64,000 bases of DNA from Mycobacterium sp. ST-F2 (GTDB lineage Bacteria; Actinomycetota; Actinomycetes; Mycobacteriales; Mycobacteriaceae), in contig NZ_JMHT01000073.1 in assembly GCF_001905655.1 (NCBI RefSeq), forward strand, positions 1 to 64,000, read 5' to 3'. This document shows positions 1 to 6,911 of this stretch, in pieces; within the stretch, counting starts at the first letter, position 1; each line of letters opens with the position of its first letter. A model generated the notes under the pieces. That model was not told the origin of the DNA. It saw only the letters and a program-made list of their open reading frames with translations, and did not search any database. The position numbers and the translations under genes are program-made.

Positions 1-66
1 TCCCGGCAACGACGCGCCGATGACCTCTACACCCTCAACTGCGAAGAGCCGGTAAACGGACCGCAA
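1..66 (-). CDS. Partial gene start at the left edge, unidentified
   Basis: Only the first 22 codons would lie inside the window; the gene reads leftwards off the edge. A TTG at 66 has a very good ribosome binding site, GGAGGGG (bases 80 to 74), seven bases upstream. The frame is then open to base 1 and reads MRSVYRLFAVEG followed by VEVIGASLPG, which looks protein-like. No family can be named from so little. Start and existence are inferred from the binding site and open frame only. Confidence 0.35.
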   Translation of the reverse strand, partial: MRSVYRLFAVEGVEVIGASLPG

Positions 67-358
67 AAACTTGCCCCTCCGTTATCAACCACTGGGCTAA
101 GTGGGAATACGCGTGTATTGGTGGAGGTATTTGTCATGGTCGTTGCGCATGAAATGCGCTGATCAGCGAATGTGATCTAGGTCATTCCCCACGTGGTGCC
201 ATGTAACCGACGGGGATTGGAAATCGTCGGTTTGTTTTGCGTTAACCAATTGGCCATCTACACGCCCGACCGTGGGAACGTCGAACGCCGAGCGTCCGTC
301 ATAGCCGAGTGAGCACGATGCCTTCGGTGGACGCGGCGCGAATGACTTGGAGGAAACG
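67..358. other. Intergenic region with AT-richer, divergent promoter character
   Basis: About 290 bases without a convincing gene, clearly lower in GC than the flanks, so it probably holds promoters for the gene leaving to the left and the exported-protein gene at 359. It contains a small palindrome around 157-168 (CGCTGATCAGCG), a CCAATTGG palindrome near 247-254, and an eight-codon frame (136-162) behind a GGAGG. No promoter boxes could be assigned with confidence. Confidence 0.4.
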
Positions 359-883
359 GTGAAGTCTTCACACACCTGGGTGAGGTTCGTGGCAGCGTCC
401 GCAATCGTCTTGGGCGCCGGCGTTTTCGGGCAGCCTTCGGCCGATGCCGACCCCGACGATCCCGCCCCGGCTCCGGTGAACGCCGGTTCGGTCCAGTCCG
501 CGGGCGTCACCTCGGCGAACGCCGATCCGGCAGCGGTCGCAGCCTGCTCGCAGTTCGCCGCGGCGCTCGACAACGCGGCCGATGGCTACAGCGCCTTCGC
601 CGACGACCTCGAGAACAACGATCCGTATGTCGGCCAGAGCAACCAGTCCGGCCGGACGAGCCTGCGGAGTTCCGCCCAGGTTGCGATGGATGCCGCCAAC
701 ACGCCCGGTCTGCGGCCGGACATCGCCGAGCCCATGCGGGCCTGGTCGTTCGGCGCGGCCAAGCTGCTGGTGAAGATGGGCATCGGGATGACCGGAACCA
801 ACCTCGACAGCACGGCGACCGAGGTCAACAACAACGCCGAGGCGGTCCAGCGTGGCTGCGCCGCGGCCGGCACTCACGCCTGA
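359..883 (+). CDS. Exported hypothetical protein, mycobacterial type
   Basis: A 174-residue protein with a classical signal peptide: basic N-terminus, hydrophobic stretch at residues 8-23, and a likely signal peptidase I site after the Ala-rich segment ending near residue 30 (SADADP). The mature part is Pro/Ala-rich at first and then mostly helical, with two cysteines (about 63 and 167) that could form a disulfide outside the membrane. The GTG at 359 is chosen because a GGAGG lies at 349-353, while the in-frame TTG at 347 overlaps that site. It is followed 18 bases later by a lipoprotein gene, so the two are probably co-transcribed envelope genes. The function is unknown. Confidence 0.75.
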   Translation: MKSSHTWVRFVAASAIVLGAGVFGQPSADADPDDPAPAPVNAGSVQSAGVTSANADPAAVAACSQFAAALDNAADGYSAFADDLENNDPYVGQSNQSGRTSLRSSAQVAMDAANTPGLRPDIAEPMRAWSFGAAKLLVKMGIGMTGTNLDSTATEVNNNAEAVQRGCAAAGTHA

Positions 884-901
884 CCCGTATATAAGGAACA
901 C

Positions 902-1600
902 GTGAAGCGACACGCCTTGGGCGTCGCCGCCTTGTGCCTGGCGCTGGCCGCCTGCGGTGGCAAGGGTGGTGCGCCGACGCCTGCGACCCCGTCCGTCGTC
1001 GCCGAGTCGAGCATCAACGATCTGTTGCTGACTCCGGCCGAGCTGAACAAGACGATGGGCACCACCGGCCTTGTCGGCAGCCCGCCGAAAGACGGGATGG
1101 ACGACCACCGCAACCTGCTGCCGAACCTGAACTGCCTCGGCGTCTGGCAGATCGACGAGTCCGTCATCTACTCGAAAGACGGCAAGGACCTCAAGAGCGG
1201 CCAGGACTGGAAGGCCGTGCGGCAGCAGACGCTCCGGGTCCCCGACATCGACGACTGGAACTACCTGGCGGCGCAGTCGGTCGTCTACTACCCGACCTCC
1301 GACGCGGCCCGGAACTTCTTCAACCTGTCGGCCGAGCGGTGGGCCAAGTGCACCAACCACAAGGTGAACATCCGGCTCAACGACAAGCCGCTGCCCAAGT
1401 GGTTGTCGGGCGACCTGGAGCGCACTGACACCAAACTGGCGATGCCCATCACGCGTGGCACCGGGCCTGAAACCCGTTGGTGCCAGCATGTTTTGCAGGT
1501 GGTGGCCAACCTGATCATCGACGTCGAGGCCTGCACTCCCAAGGCGCCGGTGACGGCAGCCGCGGACATCGCCACGAAGATCCAGGCGAACATCCACTAG
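902..1600 (+). CDS. Lipoprotein with PknH-like extracellular sensor domain
   Basis: A 232-residue lipoprotein. Residues 1-18 are a signal peptide ending in the lipobox LAAC, with Cys18 the lipidated residue. The rest resembles the extracellular sensor domain of the kinase PknH and the lipoproteins related to it: a motif LLLTPAELNKTMG near 41-52 and four cysteines (about 78, 150, 194, 211) placed as in that fold, where they form two disulfides. There is no kinase domain. The GTG start at 902 follows AAGGA at 895-899. It is probably anchored on the outer face of the membrane; the ligand is unknown. It lies in the same operon as the exported protein upstream. Confidence 0.8.
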   Translation: MKRHALGVAALCLALAACGGKGGAPTPATPSVVAESSINDLLLTPAELNKTMGTTGLVGSPPKDGMDDHRNLLPNLNCLGVWQIDESVIYSKDGKDLKSGQDWKAVRQQTLRVPDIDDWNYLAAQSVVYYPTSDAARNFFNLSAERWAKCTNHKVNIRLNDKPLPKWLSGDLERTDTKLAMPITRGTGPETRWCQHVLQVVANLIIDVEACTPKAPVTAAADIATKIQANIH

Positions 1601-1664
1601 GGACCGTCCCGCTGGATGCACCATCCTGGTCACGGCGCCCGGTCCGGTGGTCTATGGTCGCGCC

Positions 1665-2105
1665 ATGGCAGTCAGCGCGTCGCACGAAGTGACCATCGAG
1701 GCAACCCCTGAAGAGATCATGGACGTCATCGCCGATCTGGCGCAGACACCCGTGTGGTCGCCGCAGTACACCAAGGCCGAGGTCCTGGACACCTACGACA
1801 ACGGCCGGCCGAAGCAGGCCAAGATGACCATCAAGGCCGCCGGCATGGCCGACGACCAGATCCTCGAGTACACCTGGACCGACCTGACCGGCGGTTGGGT
1901 GCTGATCAGGTCGTCGTCGCTCAAGAAGCAGGAAGCCAAGTACACGCTGACCCCGGCCGGCAACAAGACCAAGGTGAAGTTCGAGATCACCGTCGACCCC
2001 GTCGTGCCCATCCCCGGCTTCCTGCTGAAGCGCAGCGTCAGCGGTGGCGCCGAGACCGCCACCGAGGGCTTGAAAAAGTTCATGGACAAGCGCAAGAAGG
2101 GCTGA
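1665..2105 (+). CDS. SRPBCC (START-like) family protein
   Basis: A 146-residue protein with the SRPBCC pattern: an N-terminal strand and helix (ASHEVTIEATPEEIMDVIADL), a tryptophan in WSPQYT, the VLDTYDNGRPKQAKMTIKA hairpin and a C-terminal amphipathic helix. The fold binds hydrophobic ligands in a deep pocket. The ATG at 1665 is preferred over an upstream GTG because it gives the usual length. It matches the position of Rv0854 in M. tuberculosis, immediately before far. A second family member follows far at 3298, so the three genes form a conserved trio. The ligand is unknown; a role with acyl-CoA substrates is inference from the neighbour. Confidence 0.8.
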   Translation: MAVSASHEVTIEATPEEIMDVIADLAQTPVWSPQYTKAEVLDTYDNGRPKQAKMTIKAAGMADDQILEYTWTDLTGGWVLIRSSSLKKQEAKYTLTPAGNKTKVKFEITVDPVVPIPGFLLKRSVSGGAETATEGLKKFMDKRKKG

Positions 2106-2152
2106 CGCACACCGGGATTCAGCCTCGTCGACCCATGGGCTAACGTCGCGGG

Positions 2153-3229
2153 ATGACGAATGCGGGGCCACTGGCCGGAGTCAAGGTGATCGAACTCGGC
2201 GGGATCGGCCCCGGGCCGCACGCCGCCATGATGCTGGCGGACCTCGGCGCCGACGTGGTGCGGGTGCGTCGACCCGGCGGGCTGACCATGCCGGCCGAGA
2301 ACGTCGACCTGCTGCACCGCGGGAAGCGGATCGTCGACCTGGACGTCAAGTCCGATCCGGCTGCGCTGCTCGCGCTGGCCGCGAAAGCCGATGTGCTGCT
2401 TGACTGTTTCCGTCCGGGGACCTGCGAGCGGCTCGGCATCGGGCCGGCCGAATGCGAGGCCGTCAACCCGCGCCTGATCTTCGCGCGGATCACCGGCTGG
2501 GGACAGGACGGCCCGCTGGCGCAGACCGCCGGCCACGACATCAACTACCTGTCGCAGACCGGTGCGCTGTCGGCCATCGGCTACCGCGACCGGCCGCCGG
2601 TCGCACCCCTGAACCTGGTCGCCGACTTCGGCGGCGGTTCGATGCTGGTGCTGATCGGCATCGTGACGGCGCTCTATGAACGCGAACGGTCCGGCCGCGG
2701 CCAGGTGGTCGACGCGGCGATGGTCGACGGCGTCAGCATGCTCGCCCAGATGATGTGGACCATGAAGGCCACCGGCGTGATGAAGGACCAGCGCGAGTCG
2801 TTCCTCCTGGACGGTGGTGCCCCGTACTACCGCGTCTACGAGACCTCCGACGGCGGGTACATGGCGGTCGGCTCGATCGAGCCGCAGTTCTTCGCCCAGC
2901 TACTTGTGGGGCTCGATCTGGATCCCGCGGAGGTGCCCAACCAGTTCGACCTCGCGCGCTACGACGAGATGCGGGACATCTTTGCCGCCCGGTTCGCGAG
3001 CCGGACCCGCGCCGAGTGGACCGAAAAATTTGCTGGAACTGATGCCTGCGTCACTCCCGTGCTCAGCTGGACCGAGGCCGCTGCCGGCGAACACCTCCGG
3101 GCCAGGTCCACCATCGTCACCGTCGACGGCGTCGACCAGGCAGCGCCGGCGCCGCGGTTCTCGCGGACCCCGTCCGGCCCCGTCGGCGCCCCGCCGCAGC
3201 AGACCACGCCGATCGACGCGCTCGGTTAG
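2153..3229 (+). CDS. far: CaiB/BaiF family alpha-methylacyl-CoA racemase-like enzyme
   Basis: A 358-residue class III CoA-transferase-fold enzyme. It is very close in sequence, from memory, to the mycobacterial racemase MCR. The residues catalytic in MCR are all present: His128 in GHDINY, Asp158 in NLVADFGGG and Glu243 in SIEPQFF. The N-terminal motif ELGGIGPGPHAAMMLADLGAD is also typical. Such enzymes invert the 2-methyl centre of branched acyl-CoAs so they can enter beta-oxidation. In M. tuberculosis the gene in this place, between two SRPBCC genes, is far (Rv0855). It cannot be told from sequence which acyl-CoA is used; transferase activity is the less likely alternative because the catalytic triad is that of a racemase. 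Confidence 0.85.
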   Translation: MTNAGPLAGVKVIELGGIGPGPHAAMMLADLGADVVRVRRPGGLTMPAENVDLLHRGKRIVDLDVKSDPAALLALAAKADVLLDCFRPGTCERLGIGPAECEAVNPRLIFARITGWGQDGPLAQTAGHDINYLSQTGALSAIGYRDRPPVAPLNLVADFGGGSMLVLIGIVTALYERERSGRGQVVDAAMVDGVSMLAQMMWTMKATGVMKDQRESFLLDGGAPYYRVYETSDGGYMAVGSIEPQFFAQLLVGLDLDPAEVPNQFDLARYDEMRDIFAARFASRTRAEWTEKFAGTDACVTPVLSWTEAAAGEHLRARSTIVTVDGVDQAAPAPRFSRTPSGPVGAPPQQTTPIDALG

Positions 3230-3297
3230 TAACGGTTTGGAAAGTTAGCTGCCGCATTTCCTATACGAGGCCGGTGTAGAGGACTAAATTTGCCCCT

Positions 3298-3735
3298 ATG
3301 GCAGTTATGGCGTCCCGAGAGCTGGTGATCGACGCCTCGCCCGAAGCCATCATGGATGCGCTGGCCGATATGGACGAGGCGTCGCAATGGCGCAGCTTGC
3401 ACCGGGAATTACAGGTAGTGGATCGGTATCCGGACGGTCGTCCTCACCACGTCAAAGCGACCGTGAAGATCATGGGCATCACCGACAAGGAGCTCCTGGA
3501 GTATCACTGGGGTGATGACTGGATGGTGTGGGACGCGTCCGACACCTTCCAACAGCGCGGGCAACATGCCGAGTACAAACTGACCCGTGAGGGCGACCGG
3601 ACCCGGGTGCGGTTCGACATCATCGTGGACCTCGTTGCCCCCATTCCGGAGTTCTTGTTGCGCCGAGCCCGCAAACTGGTGCTCGATGCTGCGGTCGACC
3701 GGCTGCGGGCCCGGGTGACTCGTCTCTACGGCTAG
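3298..3735 (+). CDS. SRPBCC (START-like) family protein, second copy
   Basis: A 145-residue SRPBCC protein, paralogous to the one at 1665. The shared elements are ASPEAIMDALADM, a VVDRYPDGRPHHVKATVKIMG hairpin, LEYHW and VDLVAPIPEFLLRRA near the C-terminus. It corresponds in place to Rv0856. Two in-frame ATG codons (3298 and 3307) are both possible starts; the first is used. It presumably binds a hydrophobic ligand and is linked with far by conserved gene order, but there is a short gap after far (about 68 bases), so it could have its own promoter. Confidence 0.8.
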   Translation: MAVMASRELVIDASPEAIMDALADMDEASQWRSLHRELQVVDRYPDGRPHHVKATVKIMGITDKELLEYHWGDDWMVWDASDTFQQRGQHAEYKLTREGDRTRVRFDIIVDLVAPIPEFLLRRARKLVLDAAVDRLRARVTRLYG

Positions 3736-3762
3736 TCCAGAATCTGTCGATAGGGAGTTTGT

Positions 3763-4473
3763 ATGACCGACCGCCCACCTTCTCCGCTGTTGGAGAAGCT
3801 GGTGGTGGTGCGGCACGGGGGGCCGCAGCAGACCGTGGTGACCGAGCTGCGTCGAGTGATCCTGCGCGGCGACGCGCCGCCGGGGACCCCGGTGCCGCTG
3901 ACGGAGGTCGCCGAGCTGTTCGGGGTGAGCCACATTCCGGTGCGGGAGGCGCTCAAGACGTTGATCAGCGAGGGCCTGGTGACCCACCGGCCGAACTCGG
4001 GGTACACCGTCTCCCGAATGACGAAGCAGGAGCTGCACGAGATGTACGTCGTGCGCGCGGCGCTGGAGGGCGCGGCGCTGGCGCGGGCCGCCGAACGCGC
4101 CACCGAGTACGAGCGGGCCGTCGCCATCGAGGCCAATGAGCGCATGGCGCAAGCGATCAAGGACTCCGACGGGGCCGCCTTCCAACGCGAGAGCCGCAAC
4201 TTCCACATGGCCCTGGTGCGTCCGTCGGGCATGCACCGGCTGCTGCACATCCTCGAGATGTCCTGGAACATGATCGAACCCGTGCAGGCGATGATGCACG
4301 TGACACCGGACGACCGGGCCAAGCTCAACAGCGATCACGAGGAGATGCTCGAGGCGTTCCTGGCCCGGGACGCCGACCGGCTCAGTGCAATCGCGCAGCG
4401 GCACAACGACAGCGTCGACGCCGCGATTGGCACCCTGCCCACCGACACCGGGCTTCTCACCCAGGACAACTAG
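3763..4473 (+). CDS. GntR/FCD family transcriptional regulator 1
   Basis: A 236-residue regulator. A winged helix-turn-helix fills residues 20-85, with the GntR recognition segment TEVAELFGVSHIPVREALKTL. The C-terminal all-helical FCD effector domain (about 90-225) shows the histidine and acidic residues that bind metal or carboxylate ligands in this family (HMALVRPS, SDHEEMLEAF, RHNDSVD). AGGGAG at 3752-3757 precedes the ATG. It is strikingly similar along its whole length, even to the closing TLPTDTGLL, to the regulator at 8528, so one arose by duplication. No target gene adjoins it, and its stop is followed at once by a long hairpin shared with convergent dapC. Confidence 0.85.
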   Translation: MTDRPPSPLLEKLVVVRHGGPQQTVVTELRRVILRGDAPPGTPVPLTEVAELFGVSHIPVREALKTLISEGLVTHRPNSGYTVSRMTKQELHEMYVVRAALEGAALARAAERATEYERAVAIEANERMAQAIKDSDGAAFQRESRNFHMALVRPSGMHRLLHILEMSWNMIEPVQAMMHVTPDDRAKLNSDHEEMLEAFLARDADRLSAIAQRHNDSVDAAIGTLPTDTGLLTQDN

Positions 4474-4478
4474 GGATG

Positions 4479-4519
4479 TGTGCACGATTTTCCGCGGCCG
4501 GCGCGGAAAATCGTGCACA
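4479..4519. repeat. Long inverted repeat A1 between convergent genes, likely bidirectional terminator
   Basis: Two perfect 18-base arms (core TGTGCACGATTTTCCGCG, 4479-4496, and its complement 4502-4519) are separated by five bases. The hairpin lies between the stop of the GntR gene and the stop of dapC, which face each other. The same core recurs at 54745-54793. There is no good T-run on either side, so termination would rely on the stem alone, as is common in mycobacteria. Confidence 0.85.
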
Positions 4520-4521
4520 AA

Positions 4522-5697
4522 TCACAGCGTGCGGAGGCGGCTGATGGCCTCGTCGAGGGTGTCGTCGCGTTTGCAGAAGGCGAAGCGCACCAGGTGATTC
4601 CAGCCGGCTGAGTCAGGCGAGTGTGGATCCAGGAACGCCGACATCGGGATGGCCGCGACGCCGACGCGCTCGGGCAGCCCGGCGCAGAACGCGGTGCTGT
4701 CGTCATATCCCAGCGGCCGGGGGTCCGCGCACAGGAAGTAGGTGCCGAAGCTGTCGTGCACATCGAAGCCGATGTCGGTCAGGGCGCCGGCCAACCGGTC
4801 GCGCTTGCCGCGGTAGGACTTTCGCAATGCGTCGACCCAGGCGTCCTCGTGGTCGAGCGCGTGCGCGACGGCCGGCTGGAACGGTGCGCCACCCACGTAC
4901 GTCAGGTACTGCTTGGCGGCGCGCACCCCGGCGATCAGGTCGGCCGGCCCGCAGGCCCAGCCGATCTTCCAACCCGTGCAGTTGAACATCTTCGCGGCGC
5001 TGGAGATGGTGACGGTCCGCTCGGCCATGCCGGGGTAGCCCGCCAGCGGCCGGTGCTGATGACCGTCGAACGTCAACTGCTCGTAGACCTCGTCGGTGAT
5101 CACCAGGAGGTCGTGTTCGATGGCGAGGGCGGCGATGGCCGTCAGCTCGTCGTGGCTGGCGACCATGCCTGTCGGGTTGTGCGGTGAGTTGAGGATCAGG
5201 GCGCGGGTGGCCGGCGTGATCGCGGCGCGGAGCCCGTCGATGTCGATGGCGAAACCGTGGTTGTCCGGGGCGAGGGGGACGACGACGCGGCGGCAGCCGG
5301 CCATGGCGATCACCGGGGAGTAGGAGTCGTAGAACGGCGCGATGATCAGGACTTCGGCCCCTGGTTCGACCAGCCCGATCACGGCCGAGGCGATGGCCTC
5401 GGTGCCGCCGACGGTGACCAGTACCTCGGTGTCCGGGTCGTAGTCGATGCCGTAGTGCCGCTTGCGCTGCGCGGCGATGGCCTGACGCAGCGCCGGGATG
5501 CCCGGGCCGGGCGGGTATTGGTTGATGCCGTCCGCGATGGCCTGCTGCGCCACCGTGAGCATCGGCGCCGGGCCGTCTTCGTCGGGAAATCCCTGGCCGA
5601 GATTGACGGCGCCGACCCGCGCGGCCAGAGCCGACATCTCGGCGAAGATGGTGGAGGCGTAGGGCCGCAGGCGGGCGACCATCCTCGGTGGCGTCAC
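4522..5697 (-). CDS. dapC: N-succinyldiaminopimelate aminotransferase (class I PLP aminotransferase)
   Basis: A 391-residue fold-type I PLP enzyme, closely similar from memory to M. tuberculosis DapC (Rv0858c). The start RLRPYASTIFAEMSALA, the VNLGQGFPDE substrate loop, NSPHNPTG near 170-177, TDEVYE near 201-206 and the PLP lysine in SSAAKMFNCTGWK (about Lys236) are all present. It transfers the amino group of glutamate to N-succinyl-2-amino-6-ketopimelate in the lysine and diaminopimelate pathway; related methionine and kynurenine aminotransferases share the motifs. The GTG at 5697 overlaps the stop of the upstream DUF2834 gene as GTGA, which supports this start over the ATG at 5682 and implies translational coupling. 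Finding it behind a TetR-controlled membrane gene is unusual for a biosynthetic enzyme. Confidence 0.9.
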   Translation of the reverse strand: MTPPRMVARLRPYASTIFAEMSALAARVGAVNLGQGFPDEDGPAPMLTVAQQAIADGINQYPPGPGIPALRQAIAAQRKRHYGIDYDPDTEVLVTVGGTEAIASAVIGLVEPGAEVLIIAPFYDSYSPVIAMAGCRRVVVPLAPDNHGFAIDIDGLRAAITPATRALILNSPHNPTGMVASHDELTAIAALAIEHDLLVITDEVYEQLTFDGHQHRPLAGYPGMAERTVTISSAAKMFNCTGWKIGWACGPADLIAGVRAAKQYLTYVGGAPFQPAVAHALDHEDAWVDALRKSYRGKRDRLAGALTDIGFDVHDSFGTYFLCADPRPLGYDDSTAFCAGLPERVGVAAIPMSAFLDPHSPDSAGWNHLVRFAFCKRDDTLDEAISRLRTL

Positions 5698-6194
5698 CCC
5701 CGGATTGTCGCAGAACTCCTGACGTTGTCGGCCGCGCCCTGATGCCGCTGCTGCCGGGCGATCACCGCGAAGTAGAAGGCCAGCGCGAATGCGCAACTGG
5801 TGAAGAGGCTGCTGACGAAGAACAGCCACGGGTGCCGGATGCCGCGCCGCAGGCCGTCGGCGATGGTGAACAGCGGGAGCAGGATGACGTTGATGATCGT
5901 GTAGTCCTGGCCGGCCGAGGACGCCGCGGGGTTGACGAACATCAGGCGGATGTAGTCCGACCAGCTGCCGGGCCCGGTGATCGGATTGCCGTCGGCTGGT
6001 TGGTAATCCATGACGAACTTGGTGTTGAAGTAGTAGCCGAGCGCTATCGAGGCGATGCCGATGACGTAGTACGCCGACTCGAGTGCCGAGAACGCGGGCC
6101 CGTCGGCCGGTCGGCGGAAGACGGCCGGATTGAGCTTGACGATGAACGCGATGGTGATCAGTCCGAGGACGGCGTGGACGATGAGCGAGACCAT
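5694..6194 (-). CDS. DUF2834 family membrane protein
   Basis: A 166-residue membrane protein with four predicted spanning segments (about 4-22, 45-65, 97-117, 130-152). The second half (FVNPAASSAGQDYTIINVIL and the following segment to FYFAVIARQ) fits the DUF2834 pattern of an NPA motif between helices and a basic bend. The function is unknown. The ATG at 6194 is chosen; an ATG at 6218 is only four bases from the TetR operator and would leave almost no leader. The end overlaps dapC by four bases. The promoter must lie at the 6222-6243 operator shared with the divergent tetR gene, so the TetR protein probably controls it. Confidence 0.75.
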   Translation of the reverse strand: MVSLIVHAVLGLITIAFIVKLNPAVFRRPADGPAFSALESAYYVIGIASIALGYYFNTKFVMDYQPADGNPITGPGSWSDYIRLMFVNPAASSAGQDYTIINVILLPLFTIADGLRRGIRHPWLFFVSSLFTSCAFALAFYFAVIARQQRHQGAADNVRSSATIRG

Positions 6195-6221
6195 GTCAGC
6201 GGAGTCTGCTCGCCGCATAAT

Positions 6222-6243
6222 GTTTTGTCAATCATGACAAAAC
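6222..6243. promoter_or_regulatory. TetR operator 1 (divergent promoter of DUF2834-dapC and tetR)
   Basis: Perfect nine-base arms GTTTTGTCA and TGACAAAAC with a four-base spacer lie in the gap between the DUF2834 gene and the divergent tetR gene. The second site at 6864-6885 has the same arms, one mismatch, and the same spacing, so this is very likely the autoregulatory operator of the TetR protein. Confidence 0.8.
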
Positions 6244-6264
6244 GTTCTGCGGTACGGTACTGGG

Positions 6265-6849
6265 ATGCCCCGGCCGCCACAGACCGTCCGCAGTGAGCGC
6301 ACGCGTGAGGCGTTGCAGCAGGCGGCGTTGGTCCGCTTTCTGGCGCAGGGTGTGGAGGGCACGACGGCCGAGGAGATCGCCGCGGATGCCGGGGTTTCGC
6401 TGCGCACGTTCTACCGGCATTTCACGTCGAAGCACGAGCTGTTGTTCGCCGACTACGACGCGGGCCTGCACTGGTTCCGCACCGCGCTGGCCGGACGTCC
6501 GGCAGACGAACCGGTGTTGGCGGCCGTACAGGCCGCGATCTTCGCCTTTCCGTATGACTTTGGCGCCGTCACCAAGATTGCCGCGCTGCGGGAACAGGAG
6601 CTGGACGCCGACCGGATCGTCAGCCACATCCGGCAGGTGGAGGCTGATTTCGCCGAAGCCATCGCCGAACACCTGGCGCGGTGTGGCAGGTCCGATGACC
6701 GGCTGCGCATCGCGGTGAGCTCGCGGACCATCGCTGCCGCGGTGTTCGGCGCGATGGAGGTGTGGATGTCGGGCGCGGAACGGTCACTGGCTGATCTGGC
6801 GCGCATGTGTCACCAGGCGCTGGATCAGCTCGCGGCCGGGCCGGTCTGA
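6265..6849 (+). CDS. TetR family transcriptional regulator
   Basis: A 194-residue regulator. The N-terminal TetR DNA-binding domain spans about residues 10-56, with the helix-turn-helix GTTAEEIAADAGVSLRTFYRHF and the typical KHELLFADYD that follows. The C-terminal ligand domain is helical and of unknown specificity. Palindromic operators lie immediately upstream of it (6222-6243) and immediately downstream, ahead of the FAD oxidoreductase gene (6864-6885). It therefore probably represses itself, the divergent DUF2834-dapC pair and the oxidoreductase. The effector is unknown. Confidence 0.88.
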   Translation: MPRPPQTVRSERTREALQQAALVRFLAQGVEGTTAEEIAADAGVSLRTFYRHFTSKHELLFADYDAGLHWFRTALAGRPADEPVLAAVQAAIFAFPYDFGAVTKIAALREQELDADRIVSHIRQVEADFAEAIAEHLARCGRSDDRLRIAVSSRTIAAAVFGAMEVWMSGAERSLADLARMCHQALDQLAAGPV

Positions 6850-6863
6850 TTTCATCGGCCAAT

Positions 6864-6885
6864 GTTTTGTCACTATTGACAGAAC
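6864..6885. promoter_or_regulatory. TetR operator 2, upstream of the FAD oxidoreductase gene
   Basis: Arms GTTTTGTCA and TGACAGAAC with a four-base spacer match operator 1 in 17 of 18 arm positions with identical spacing. It lies between the stop of tetR (6849) and the ATG of the oxidoreductase (6912), which indicates a separate regulated promoter for that gene. Confidence 0.75.
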
Positions 6886-6911
6886 TTTGTGACGAGTGCC
6901 AAGGTGCCATC

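Noticed and set aside
276..300. GGGAAC with a later GTC, resembling a SigE/SigH promoter upstream of 359
   Set aside because: The -10 match and spacing are too weak to support an alternative sigma assignment.
368..1633. Long minus-strand open frame opposite the two exported-protein genes
   Set aside because: Arg/Gly/Val-rich shadow translation with no domain; the plus-strand genes have signal peptides, lipobox and binding sites.
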